NCBI GenBank assembly: GCA_033085395.1
Contig: JANQBS010000110.1
Span: forward strand, 1 to 64,000
Source of the DNA: Xanthoparmelia taractica
Lineage: Eukaryota; Ascomycota; Lecanoromycetes; Lecanorales; Parmeliaceae
Direction of reading: 5' to 3'
DNA: 64,000 nucleotides
The notes under the pieces are model-generated. The model was not told the origin of the DNA. It ran no database searches and saw nothing but the letters and a program-made list of their open reading frames with translations. The position numbers were made by a program, and so were the translations under genes. This document shows positions 23,805 to 34,713 of this stretch, piece after piece; position 1 is the first letter of the stretch; every line of letters starts with the position of its first letter.

Positions 23805-26800
23805 ATGGTAGAGAGAGCAGTGGGATGGCTCCACACTGGAGGACGAGTTGTGCTCCGGAGCTCCAAGAAACACTTTCGCAGCCGACGCCACCTACATTCT
23901 GCCTTCTGGTCTCACGGTGCCGGTAACATCGACCTACCCCCTTGGTGGGTGCTCTTTCTACAAAACATAGACTCCACCCAGGACACGTGTTCGAGGAGAA
24001 GACATCGAAGCCCAAAGGCAGCATTGTCCAGTGGGCTTCAAGAAATGTTCTTAGACTTCTTGTATCCAGTACACACTTTGGCACTCATCAGACGGCTCAA
24101 GCAGTGCACAACCGCACAACATCACGCTGCTCAGGCAATCAAGCACTGTTCCAGAAGCTACACCTCAGTCGCTGCTAATTTTCTCAATGGAGCCAAGGCA
24201 TTTGGAACATCTACTAGAGCGGCGGCCGAAGACTCTTCCACAAGGTCTTCTCCAGAGACGCCTCAGCCGGGCGATACAATAAGACGAGGCATCAACGAAA
24301 TCCTTGACTCGAAGGATCACACTTGGATGCATGATGAGCTGTGGCAAAGCTACCAAGCTCTAATAGACATGTCACAGTCCCTGTCCCCACAAGAGCTAGT
24401 CAAGATGCTGCGATGCTTAGCGAAGTCACAGAGGAACGTTGATATCGAACGCGCCGTGGCCCTCTTCGACAGCATCCCTGTCCAGGAGAGACGGGCTATC
24501 CATTACAGCTATGCCGTTTCAGCTGCACTCTCACTAAAGGACTTAGATACAGCGGTCGACATCCACCGCGAGGCTCTGGCCAGAATTAATGGTTCCATTG
24601 GGACTGCAGCGATCCTTCGTTATACTGTGCAACATGAAAAGTGGCAAATGGCAATAGACGCGTGGCATGCGTATTGGGTCGAGAGACTACATTACTACAC
24701 GAGGCCTGATATTTGGACGGGAGTCAATACCTTGTCTCTGCCAGACTTATTAGAGAAGGCAATCTTGGCTGCGGACTTCGCAATCTCGACCGCTGAATCT
24801 TCTCAGTCTGAGAGTGCAGGGGCTGCTCGCGATTTCGCACTGGAATTGATGAGACAAACTCTTTGCATTCAAAACACCAACTTCGATGTAAACAAACATT
24901 GGCAACTGGTTGAGAAAGCAAGGACGCTCGATGCTTCGGATATGACGATACAAGAGATGGCCTTGAAGCAGCTATTGTCCGTTAACAGCAGGGAGCATGG
25001 GCATCGCGCACTGATGCTCTATCGGAGACTTCGAAAAGAGTCGACATTCTTACCTAGCACGGATTTACTCTCATTAGTGACTAGCAAGATACTGGTAGCA
25101 AAGAGTAGTATCAGCATGCTCATGATCATCGAAGATTGGCGCACTTATCACCAGGAGCTACCCGCTCGTATAGCTATTGACGTGGCGTGGGTCTTTGCCC
25201 AGCTTGGACAGCTCGAGCACGTCCAGAAATTATTCCGTGACTTTTGTTCTACACGTGAAAGAGTTACAACTGTATGGTATCACATCCTCCTTTTCGTTCA
25301 CAATCGGCGAGCAGATCCTGAAGCTGTAGTGCGCGCCTTCGACGAATTACAGAAGGACTTCGGCTTCAAACCAACCTTGAAAGCCTGGAATTATGTGATC
25401 GGGACGTTTTCTCGCATCGGCGACGTTGACGGTGCTCTGACTTGGTTCAACAAACTCCTCGACTCCGAGTTACGGCCGAATCCCCGAACCTACTTTCTGC
25501 TAATGTCAATGTATGCGAAACGAGGGGACCGGGAGACCGTCCATGATCTCTATCAACAGTCGAAGATGGACGGTATCGAAACAAGCACGCTGATGATTGA
25601 CAGCGTTGTTTTGGCAAATATCAACGATGAGAGATTGGCAGAAGCCGAGCAACTTGTGAAAGAGGCATCGCAAATGGATCTGGAAGGATCTCGGACGTTC
25701 ATGTGGACCATCCTGCTCAATGCGTATGCTCTTCGCCGTGAGGTAGAGAAGGTGTCTGAGTTGCATAAAGAAATGCGAGATGCAGGAGTAGCATCTGATG
25801 GCATGACTTATGCTGCTCTGATGACGAGCCTGACAGTTGCTAAGATGCCCGGAGCAGCATACAAGATCTTAAATACGGTCATGCCGCGGGCGCAGATCAG
25901 GAGAACATCGCTTCATTATGCCATCGTCATGGGGGGATATCTTGTGACCGAAGAATATGGCAAAGTGTTCGATACCTACAAGCGCATGCTGACACGCAAT
26001 CTCGACCCGACAATGAGCACACAGAACATTCTTCTCCGAGCGGCAGCCTCCGTGGATATAACGAATCAAGATCCAGACAAAGGTACCACGAGCCAAACCG
26101 AGCTTGTACGTGCACAACAGGCTTTTGAGCAGACGATCTCCGGTCTGGATCCGATGGAACTCGCCGCCTCCGAACCTCGCAAGTTCGTTGGGCCTAATCT
26201 TCTCAATGATTCCTTCTACTCCTCCTATTTCGATTACCTCATCTTTCTCTATGGTAAGGACGCGGCCTACGAGAAGGTCGCTGAGCTCTACGAACGTTAC
26301 ATCTCGACTTCCGCCCAATTCAGTGATCGTGATGTCGAAGCCAGCCCTCCCATACGTTTACTCAGCGCTCTCATGGCCGCCCACCTACGCGCTGGTAATC
26401 ATGATGAGGTTGAGCGTTGCTGGTACCTCGCGCTCGACAAGTCCAAGACACTCGCCTCTCGCGCTAGGGCTGTTACGTCAGAGCCAGGCTGGGTGTTACA
26501 CTCACGCCGCCTTATAATGAATGTACCTCTACGCCAATACATAACTTCTCTAAGTCACCAAGGCCGCATGGATGATCTGATCGACATGATCAGCCAGCTA
26601 CATTCCTCTGGCTTTGCTCTCAACAGTCCCAATTGGAACCACTACATCCAACACCTTGCCCAGTCCCCCGAGCTTAGACACCAGCTCCTCGCCTTCGAGC
26701 TCTGCGAACGTGAACTCATCCCCAATTGGCCCGGCTGGGATATACTCGGCGATCCTAATTACATCAAGCCCAAACTTCGCCGCATGACCAAAAGCACACT

Positions 26801-26996
26801 GCATTTGCCGACACGGCAGATGCCAGCATATCTGACTTTGGTACATCTGGCAGCTGTGTACCTGCAGGCAAAGCAGGGTACCCGTCTTATGACGCCACGG
26901 CGCCTTCTCAAGGTAGCGCCGAAGACGGTGGACGCAATCAGTAACATGCCTAGGATGGCGGATAAACATCAGATTACTCTGCTACGGGGAGGGTAA
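23805..26996 (+). CDS. Pentatricopeptide-repeat protein, Pet309/CYA-5-like
   Basis: Large intronless protein of 1063 residues. The N-terminus is Arg/His-rich and lacks acidic residues, fitting mitochondrial import (KKHFRSRRHLHSAFW). Central repeats show PPR character, for example WNYVIGTFSRIGDVDGALTW with LRPNPRTYFLLMSMYAKRGD and SRTFMWTILLNAYALRREVE with GVASDGMTYAALM. PPR proteins bind organellar RNA. By length and layout it resembles the fungal Pet309/CYA-5 group, needed for cytochrome oxidase subunit 1 mRNA stability and translation, but I assign that only tentatively. It starts at the ATG just before the conserved-looking N-terminus. Confidence 0.8.
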   Translation: MVERAVGWLHTGGRVVLRSSKKHFRSRRHLHSAFWSHGAGNIDLPPWWVLFLQNIDSTQDTCSRRRHRSPKAALSSGLQEMFLDFLYPVHTLALIRRLKQCTTAQHHAAQAIKHCSRSYTSVAANFLNGAKAFGTSTRAAAEDSSTRSSPETPQPGDTIRRGINEILDSKDHTWMHDELWQSYQALIDMSQSLSPQELVKMLRCLAKSQRNVDIERAVALFDSIPVQERRAIHYSYAVSAALSLKDLDTAVDIHREALARINGSIGTAAILRYTVQHEKWQMAIDAWHAYWVERLHYYTRPDIWTGVNTLSLPDLLEKAILAADFAISTAESSQSESAGAARDFALELMRQTLCIQNTNFDVNKHWQLVEKARTLDASDMTIQEMALKQLLSVNSREHGHRALMLYRRLRKESTFLPSTDLLSLVTSKILVAKSSISMLMIIEDWRTYHQELPARIAIDVAWVFAQLGQLEHVQKLFRDFCSTRERVTTVWYHILLFVHNRRADPEAVVRAFDELQKDFGFKPTLKAWNYVIGTFSRIGDVDGALTWFNKLLDSELRPNPRTYFLLMSMYAKRGDRETVHDLYQQSKMDGIETSTLMIDSVVLANINDERLAEAEQLVKEASQMDLEGSRTFMWTILLNAYALRREVEKVSELHKEMRDAGVASDGMTYAALMTSLTVAKMPGAAYKILNTVMPRAQIRRTSLHYAIVMGGYLVTEEYGKVFDTYKRMLTRNLDPTMSTQNILLRAAASVDITNQDPDKGTTSQTELVRAQQAFEQTISGLDPMELAASEPRKFVGPNLLNDSFYSSYFDYLIFLYGKDAAYEKVAELYERYISTSAQFSDRDVEASPPIRLLSALMAAHLRAGNHDEVERCWYLALDKSKTLASRARAVTSEPGWVLHSRRLIMNVPLRQYITSLSHQGRMDDLIDMISQLHSSGFALNSPNWNHYIQHLAQSPELRHQLLAFELCERELIPNWPGWDILGDPNYIKPKLRRMTKSTLHLPTRQMPAYLTLVHLAAVYLQAKQGTRLMTPRRLLKVAPKTVDAISNMPRMADKHQITLLRGG

Positions 26997-27386
26997 CGGT
27001 GCTCTGATGGAAGTAGCTGGGAGCGGGAAATGTATATACTCGTAGTCAGGGGCGGACATAATGTTCATATTCAAGGAACCAGAATGTCCATATTTAGGTA
27101 CCACCTTGTTTAGCCAGTGAGAGCATTCTCGACCGAGCCACTATGTACAAAGCTCAATGTAATACATCTGACATCCACATTTTGCACATCTTTTGTTTGC
27201 ATCTCTGAACCGTAAATACTAGAAATGGATAAGGGCTCTATTTCCTGACCTTCTGCCATTTGGCACGGAAATATTAGTCTTGAGACTCCAGCTAGTCCTG
27301 GGAAAACAGTAAGGATAACGTAGGAAAAGCCTCTGGGTATCAAAAGGTAATCTTGAACTAAAGAGTAGGTCTCTATTTCAGGGGTA
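26997..27386. other. Convergent 3' intergenic region
   Basis: About 390 bp between the stop codons of the converging PPR and gamma-tubulin complex genes. Nothing else recognised. Confidence 0.5.
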
Positions 27387-30251
27387 TCATCTTGCATAAA
27401 ACCCACTCATCTCAAAATCCAAAAGAAGCTGGCCAATAGTGTTTCCCCCATCTTCACCCAACTCCTCCCCTGCATCATAACTCTTACTGCCACCCTCACC
27501 TCGCCGCTCGCTCAACCCCCTGCAAACGCTGAGGAAAATCCCAACTTTCTTCTTGAATTTCCCATACGTCTCCTTCAAGTCTATCTTAATGGGATCAGAG
27601 TGGCCCAAGTCTCGGGTCGTAGCTCCAGTCCTGGTGTGCCGTGCAAACACGAGGATCAGGCTGAAGATTTCCTCCAGCAACTTCATGACCTGCGCTTGTC
27701 GTTTCCTCAGAATCAAGGTGAACATTAACCGGTCCAGCAAGCTCTCGTGGAAGTCACGTAGCTTATGCAGACTGTCGGCATCGCTCATATCATCGTGGTC
27801 CAAGGCTCTGTCAATGTCTTCGAGCCGCCGTCGGAGGATGTTCCAATTCGCTTGGACGCCGTTGAAGAAATACCGACAGAGTGCCGAGACGAAGTGGTGG
27901 CTTTCGATTCGGAAGGAGTTAGATGTGGAGTCTGCTCCGTGTCGAACCGCAGAGCGCGGGTTCATGTCACGAAACAGCTGGTTGGCGACGAAGAGCATTC
28001 GCGCTGCTCTTAGCAGGAGTTTGAAGACCACGTCATATTTCGCGAGAGAAGCCTGGGTAATCACTGCGTCCAAAGGTGGCGGGGGCCTGTACTGCAGCCT
28101 CAAGAAGTCCAGAGCCTCGATGGAGTCAGGGTCCATACAACGCCGAAGCTCGTCCTCGGCCATGTCTCGAATGGCAAAACTCATACCGCCAGGCAGCTCT
28201 TCCCGAAACATTGAAGAGCCTTCGGCCCCTCGTCGGGATTCGTAATAGCTTTCTGTCAAAATACCCATCAACGCCAGTCGCACCTCCGAGCTCGCTGGCG
28301 GCCAAGTATCTCTAGAGCCCAATTTCAAGCCCGAGATGCCGGCGCGGAAGCGACCCTTTCGGCGCTCAGTAGAGCCGAGTTCAGGGTCAAAGAGAGCGTG
28401 CGAAAGGCGAGAAGCGAACACGCCGTCGCCACAAAGATTATAGCGGTGGAGGAGAGAAAAGTGAGACCGTATGTTGTGCTCTCTGAAAAGAAGTCGTAGG
28501 CACGCACGGTTGATGAGAAGAGCCTGTTTTGCGATTACAGGACTGAAAGACAGGACAGGAAGCAGAGTCAACGGGGGCGCAAAAATCTCTTCCTGCGGCG
28601 AGTCGTTGTAATTACACTCGGGTAGAAGATTATTGCCCCTCTCCGCCGTCAAGTCAGGCAATGGTTTCTCGAAGTTTGCCATGGACGCGTGGATGTAGGC
28701 TTTCGCCGTCTCTTCTGAAAGCCCAACCGTCGCTGCCTCGGTCTGCATGACGCCTTTTGTATGCAGATTCGCCTTTCCTGAATTTCCGCCATTGAAGTCC
28801 GCAATGGCCTTGCGGAGATTTGATTCATACTCCTGGGCTTGCGACTGAATTCTTTCCACGTCCCGCCAGGAGAATTGCCAATCCAGGCCAGGAGCCTCCC
28901 TAAAACCTGTCTGCGGCGGTCTCGAAAGGGGATTTTCAGGTTGATGAGTTTCTAATAGTCTCAGGCTCTTTCCGGTTTCGAAGATGAGAAGCGAATCCTC
29001 TTCTGAGATGAAGTTCGGCATCGACAAAGGCTCAAAACCGTATTCAAGCCTCTTCGTCTCTTTGCCGCCCTCAAGCCTCTGAGTTTCTTCTCTTACGATG
29101 ACAGAATTTAGGCCATGACCAGGAGATTCAGCAGATGTCGTTTGCCTTAGACCAACCCACTTACCGACAGCATCTAGCCAGGGTCTTGACACGCTTGCGA
29201 GAATCTGGAATATTACTGGCCGAAGCCACTCAGCCGAGCTTTCGGAATCTTTGACAAACTCGTAGAGCCGGGATAAGAGTTCTTCTTCACTCTTGGCTGC
29301 GCGGATCTTAACGACTATGTTGTCTAGATAAGATAGTATTTGGCCGGGCCTTTCGAACAGTTCTTGGAGTTGGAGTAAAGTACGCGGTGACTTCGATGAG
29401 TATCCAATTTGAGCCTGTAATGTTGCAATGATGGCAGCAATTCTACCCGCCAAAGCTATGGATGTTGACGATGATTTGCTCGAGGTTTGTGTCACAATAA
29501 TGAAAGCTTGTAGATGTTTTATTCTATTGCCATGGTCGACAAAGGTAGTGCTTAGACTTTGTACCGCCTCGAGGCTGTATCCTGATATGCGCCCATTCGC
29601 AATGAGTGGAAGAAAGGTTCGTTGATTTTCCTCATAGCGATATAGCACGGACTCTCTGCCTAACCCAAGTTCAAAAAGACTTGATACCAGAGCGACCGAT
29701 TTGATCACACATCCGGACTCTCTGCCAATCCCACCGTCTTCTCTATCTTCGTCCTGGGCGGCAAGAATGGCATCGAAAACTTGAGGTCCACCTTCGCTAA
29801 TGTACGCAGTCCGAGGCTCCTGGAAGGTCTTATCGTAAAAGGTCTCCCAGTTTTTTAACTTGGGGGTCGTTTGCTCTTCCACATCAAGCGGAAAGGACCA
29901 GATGTCGACCGTCTCGAGGATATCAAATGATTCTGCGGAGGACAGCACAGAAGAAGTGTCGAGTGCGCCTAGGTCTTCTATTGGGCCATAGTTGAAGGTC
30001 GAGAGATCGGGTAGCTTAGGGTCTAAGTCTTTCAGTATCCCAAATCTTCCATGGTCTTCATCTTGCAGAACTGTGCCAACGTATCAGCATCCAGTCCCTT
30101 TCCACCGAATTTTGAGCGACAAAGACGTACCCAGAGGCTCAAATCCGAACGTAATGGAATCTGTGGCACGCTCTTCCAAATGAGCGAGGGTTGATGGTTT
30201 CCAGAGGGCCGGTATCGCGAACGCGTTTCCATCTTCGACCTGTTCGTCCAT
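27387..30251 (-). CDS. Gamma-tubulin complex protein (Spc97/Spc98 family, GCP5/6-like)
   Basis: Microtubule-nucleation factor of about 934 residues acting at the spindle pole body. Two exons: 30251-30131 and 30070-27387, with a 60-nt GT..AG intron. The start ATG at 30251 opens MDEQVEDGNAFAIPALWKPS, a typical N-terminus of the family; the open frame extends upstream but has no Met. The C-terminal half holds the gamma-tubulin-binding GCP domain: YDVVFKLLLRAARM, ALCRYFFNGVQANWNILRRR, LHKLRDFHESLLDRLMFTLI. Length and divergence suggest the GCP5/GCP6 class rather than GCP2/3, but I cannot decide between them. It diverges from EAF7 with only 228 bp between the start codons. Confidence 0.85.
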
Positions 30252-30479
30252 GGACCTTTTCGTGTTTGATTTACGGACTGTTGATGGACGACGTGACTTC
30301 GGGTAGGGCGGACGACGCGAAATTCTCGCCAAGGCGCTAGTCCGGCTCTACCAGGCGTGCCAGGTACCGACCATTATTTTGGACTACATACTCGCCGCAA
30401 ATTTACATTTGGCACAAGGGTCCGTCATTCAATTTCGTGCCTCATACACTGACAATCGATTATTGCTGAATCTCCGACC
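30252..30479. promoter_or_regulatory. Shared divergent promoter region
   Basis: 228 bp separate the start codons of the gamma-tubulin complex gene (minus) and EAF7 (plus). Both promoters and 5' leaders must fit here, so shared control is likely. I see no motif that I can name with confidence. Confidence 0.6.
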
Positions 30480-31502
30480 ATGCCTCCCAAAAAGAAAGTA
30501 CGCCTGCCTTCGAGGGCTGAATCAACACCGCCGGGCGACGCAGTCGAGCAGGCAGAGAAGAAGGAGAACCCAACCCCAATGAAGGAGGGCCTGGGCACGG
30601 AGACCGTCGTATCAGACCCATGGACAGATGAACAAGAGACGTGGCTTTTCAAGAGCATGATCAGATGGAAACCTGTAGGTACATTAGATCGCCTCAATTA
30701 CATGGCGGATTGCACTGACAGTCATTGCGAGGCATGCACAAGCACTTTCGGATGATATCTATCTCGGAAAATCTGAGGAACCATGGCTACTCCTCTCCTC
30801 AAGATGCTCATACACGGATATCTGGAATCTGGCAGAAACTGGGTAATTTGTACAATCTTGAGACACTCGATGCGAGAGTTAGTCTTCAGAGATGGGGATG
30901 TGAGATGCTTCGACTCATAGCTTCTAGGAAGATGCTTTCGGCGAACCGGTTCAAATGGATAATGATCCTGCTAAGCAGCCCTTTTGTCCGTTCGCGTTAC
31001 CCGAAGATGAATACTGGGACATGATGTTCGCAAGAAGATTGGCACCTGAAGGAACTACATCGCCACCCCTACTAGCTCATCAGCTCTCTGCTATGTCTCT
31101 TGAGGGCGGAAGAGCAGCAAGAAGATATAGTACCGTGGACGATACTGATGGTATGCATGCTTATTTGTTTGTACGGACACGCGGAGGCTCAATGATTTTC
31201 CAGATCCACGATCGTCGCCAGCATCGATCGGTGGGCCTAAAAAAGGCCGCAATACTCGTGCGTCGAAGGGTACGCGAACATCGTTGCTTGCAGAAGTATC
31301 CACGGTTGGTGGAAGACAAGGTGGTAAAGGATCAGTGGATCAAGGTACCGACAATGGTCAGAAGGACGAGGAAGAGGTCGGCGAGGCGATGGCAGAAGAT
31401 GAGGACGATAGCAAGGCTGCCATGCTGAAGGATACTAGCAAAGCATCGAAAGGGACCGCATCAAAGAACAGTGTGACGCGAAGAAGTGGGCGAAAGAGGT
31501 AG
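30480..31502 (+). CDS. EAF7: NuA4 histone acetyltransferase subunit Eaf7 (MRGBP family)
   Basis: Subunit of the NuA4 histone H4/H2A acetyltransferase complex; about 239 residues. Exons: 30480-30678, 30732-30877, 30928-31150, 31204-31502; introns of 50-53 nt with GT..AG ends. The joined product has a basic N-terminus (MPPKKKVR), the conserved domain WTDEQETWLFKSMIRWKPVG, HKHFRMISISENLRNHG, RISGIWQKLGNLYNLETLD, then FCPFALPEDEYWDMMFARRL, and a low-complexity acidic and basic tail ending TRRSGRKR. Exon joins were chosen so that these blocks are continuous. Confidence 0.85.
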
Positions 31503-31863
31503 GGTTCCGAATTGGGCAATGCTGAACAGCCTTGTCTGAGATCATCGGTACCTAGCGGGACGTTTGAAGGCATACAAGCCTCAGCTTCGTATTATTGACA
31601 ACAATTGAGAGGCAAGTTGAATTTGATGCTCAATGACGGAAGGTTTGCGTCCCACTGCACAACCCGTTTTGCCTCGGCCCTCGGCTAGATTAGTTCTAGG
31701 GCTTGAAGCGGGCTGCAAAGATGGCTCCGCGTTCAAGGCCAACACGTAATTTTGGACACCGTTAGGTATAATTTCTTACCAAAGCACCCTTTTCTACTCT
31801 TCTCTAACTTCCGCGGATTGGGGAATCTCTTCCGTTTACATTCCTTTGCTATCTGGTTCCGGA
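31503..31863. other. Intergenic, EAF7 to CAT2
   Basis: About 360 bp holding the EAF7 3' end and the CAT2 promoter. No other feature recognised. Confidence 0.5.
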
Positions 31864-33945
31864 ATGTTGCAAGCATTGGCCAGAAGCCGCTCAGCTTTCC
31901 GGAACAGCTCAACAATCGTTGCAAAGGTGGCTTTTCAAATGGCTCAGATGAACAAATTGCAGAAAGCACTGATGAAATGTTCAGGCCTTTACCATGGCAC
32001 CAGCGAGTTCGAGCCGAAGCATGTCTGCGCTACCCGAAGGTACTCGGTCCTTCCTCTCGTCCGAGCCCTTCGTCCCGATATCCCATCGCTAACAAACTCC
32101 GTGTCAGGGTACCGCGAAGACAGCTCGAAAGGCGCCATGCTACGATTCGAAGATTCGCTCCCTAGATTGCCAGTTCCTACTCTGGAAGAGACCTCAAAGC
32201 GTTACCTAAAATCCGTACATCCACTGCTGAACAAAGCCGAGTTTGCAGCAACGAAGAGGATCGTCGATGAATTTGTGAAACCGGGCAGCATTGGCCAGGA
32301 GTTGCAGAAGAGGCTACAGGCCCGTCGAGAGGATCCTAAACACCGCAATTGGATCTATGAATGGTGGAACGATGCAGCATACCTCAGCTATAGGGACCCG
32401 GTCGTACCGTACGTGAGCTACTTTTATTCACATCGGGATGACAGGAGGCGGCGGAACCCAGCCAAAAGGGCGGCAGCGTTGACTACAGCTGTCCTCGAGT
32501 TCAAAAAGCAGGTAGACAGTGGGACCCTGGAACCAGAGTATATGAAGAGGCTGCCCATTAGCATGGAGTCATATCAGTGGATGTTCAATGCGTGCCGCAT
32601 CCCTGGCAAATCAGTCGACTACCCAGTCAAATACTCTTATGAAGATCATAAATACTTTACCGTAGTCCGGAAGAACCAGTTCTTCAAGGTAATGTACGAA
32701 ATCAGTGGCCAACAGCTCAACGCTGCAGAGTTGGAGAAGCAGTTCAATCGAATCTACAAGATGGCGCAAAAGACTCCGGCAGTCGGCGCATTGACTACTC
32801 AAAATCGTGATGTCTGGTATTCCGCTCGGGAGACGCTTCTCTCGGCCCACCCAGCCAATGCCGCCGCGTTGGAGACAATTCAGGCTTCAGGGTTCCTAGT
32901 ATGCCTGGATGATGCCTCGCCAGTAACTTTAGAAGAGCGAGCTCATCAATATTGGCACGGTGATGGCGCGAATAGATGGTTTGATAAACCGCTGGAATTT
33001 ATCATTAACGAGAATGGTACTTCTGGCTTCATGGGCGAGCACAGCATGATGGACGGCACACCCACTCATCGACTAAACGACTACATAAATATGATGGTCT
33101 TCACCAACAAATTGGACCTCTCCAACTCCAACGTTCGTTCCGACTTGGCTGAGCCCGTGGCCGTTAAATTCCATATCAACGAAGCAATCAACAAAGAGAT
33201 CCACCGGGCCATTTCCCATCATGAGAATCTAATCGCACAGCATGAGCTGAGGGTGCAAGCCTACCAAGGCTACGGCAAAGGCTTAATCAAGAAGTTCAAG
33301 TGCTCACCAGACGCCTACGTGCAGATGATCATCCAGCTCGCTTATCACAAGATGTACGGTACCTGTCGTCCCACCTACGAATCAGCCTCGACTCGACGCT
33401 TCCAACAAGGCCGGACCGAAACTTGCCGTAGCGTCAGTGATGAGAGCGTAGCATTCTGCGCTGCCATGGCGGACCCAGATGTTCCGCCAGAAGAATGTAT
33501 CAAGGCTTTGCGAGCCGCTGTTGACGCCCACGTCAAGTACATCACTGACGCAAGCGACGGGAAGGGCGTTGACAGACATCTGTTCGGCTTGAAGAAGTGC
33601 TTGAAGGAGGGAGAGGAGTTGCCGGAGATGTTCAAAGATCGAGCATACAGTTACAGCGGAACGTGGTATCTGAGCACGAGTCAATTGAGTAGCGAGTTTT
33701 TCAACGGGTATGGGTGGAGTCAGGTTATAGATGACGGCTTTGGCATTGCGTACATGATCAACGAGAACAGGTATGTATGGTCGAAATGGTCGATGATATC
33801 ATGGCTGATGAGTCACAGCATTCAATTCAACATTGTGAGTAAAGGGTTGGGCAGCGAGCGCATGAGCTTCTGGCTCAACGAGGCAGCGGGCGATATTAGA
33901 GACCTGCTTTTACCGACGATAGAAGGCCCCAAAGCGAAGCTGTAG
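31864..33945 (+). CDS. CAT2: Carnitine O-acetyltransferase with peroxisomal tail
   Basis: Transfers acetyl groups between CoA and carnitine for movement between peroxisome, cytosol and mitochondrion. Intronless, about 693 residues. The family blocks are present: PTLEETSKRYL (substrate-domain start), GFMGEHSMMDGTPTHRLND with the catalytic His near residue 392, WYLSTSQLSSEFFNGYGWSQ, and VIDDGFGIAYMINENRYVW. The protein ends in AKL, a type 1 peroxisomal signal. The N-terminus from the first ATG (31864) is basic and lacks acidic residues (MLQALARSRSAFRN), as in a mitochondrial presequence. A second Met further in could give a peroxisome-only form, so dual targeting as known for yeast Cat2 is likely. 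Confidence 0.9.
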   Translation: MLQALARSRSAFRNSSTIVAKVAFQMAQMNKLQKALMKCSGLYHGTSEFEPKHVCATRRYSVLPLVRALRPDIPSLTNSVSGYREDSSKGAMLRFEDSLPRLPVPTLEETSKRYLKSVHPLLNKAEFAATKRIVDEFVKPGSIGQELQKRLQARREDPKHRNWIYEWWNDAAYLSYRDPVVPYVSYFYSHRDDRRRRNPAKRAAALTTAVLEFKKQVDSGTLEPEYMKRLPISMESYQWMFNACRIPGKSVDYPVKYSYEDHKYFTVVRKNQFFKVMYEISGQQLNAAELEKQFNRIYKMAQKTPAVGALTTQNRDVWYSARETLLSAHPANAAALETIQASGFLVCLDDASPVTLEERAHQYWHGDGANRWFDKPLEFIINENGTSGFMGEHSMMDGTPTHRLNDYINMMVFTNKLDLSNSNVRSDLAEPVAVKFHINEAINKEIHRAISHHENLIAQHELRVQAYQGYGKGLIKKFKCSPDAYVQMIIQLAYHKMYGTCRPTYESASTRRFQQGRTETCRSVSDESVAFCAAMADPDVPPEECIKALRAAVDAHVKYITDASDGKGVDRHLFGLKKCLKEGEELPEMFKDRAYSYSGTWYLSTSQLSSEFFNGYGWSQVIDDGFGIAYMINENRYVWSKWSMISWLMSHSIQFNIVSKGLGSERMSFWLNEAAGDIRDLLLPTIEGPKAKL

Positions 33946-34713
33946 ATATGCGAGGAAGCCTTTGTGAATATGGATGCACTATGTGTAGGACACTGTAGGA
34001 TTTTTAGCATCTTTCTGAAAGCCATGGTCCGTTACAAGTAACGTATGCTCAGTAGTGTAGTCTTTCAGAGCGATAGCATTTTACGGTGTACTCGTACCAT
34101 TTGGAGAAGTGGTCCTCTACGACGTACTGAGTCTCATACATTGTTCTAGAGTACTGTATGCTATGGTACCTTATAAAACCGGCTTGCCTGTTGTTCTTGG
34201 GGGTTGGTGCGCTAGGCCAGCCAGATGATGGAAGAACTCGACCCCACTCTCTGGGCAGGTCGCGCGTTCCTGATTTGGCCCCTGTAAATCACATCACCCC
34301 TCCCCCGATAAGCCCCGAATTCTTGTCAGTCGTCACAACCTAACCTAGCCTCCAACATGGAAGTCATATCCAGTCATGAGCCTAATAAAAACCTCAACCT
34401 ATTCCAGGCTTCAATGCGAAGCATCTTCGCACCTGCATCCAGCGGGAGAAAGGAAGTTGAGTCGATTACGACCGCTTTGTCTGGCTCCCTTCCCCCCCCC
34501 CCGAAAACTGGCCACACTGCACCGACCGCTTCTCTAGGGCATGACCTTGATGGGGAATTTGTGCATAACTCCGCTTTTGCACAACTGCTATACGAAACGT
34601 TGTATGAATGAGGAGTAATCCCTCGTCACAGCCCAATAATCCGGTTTCCCAACCACTCAGCCTCTCCATCCCATCTTCTCCAACCATGACAACTCCCAAA
34701 CGCCGACTTTAGA
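33946..34713. other. Intergenic and leader region of the Atos gene
   Basis: About 770 bp. A plus-strand open frame of 84 codons (34357-34611) precedes the Atos-domain gene and contains a run of C (34491-34502). It could be an upstream open reading frame in the 5' leader; I see no domain in it. Confidence 0.4.

Noticed and set aside
30252..30332. Longer N-terminus for the gamma-tubulin complex protein
   Set aside because: The frame is open upstream but has no ATG; the first Met is at 30251.
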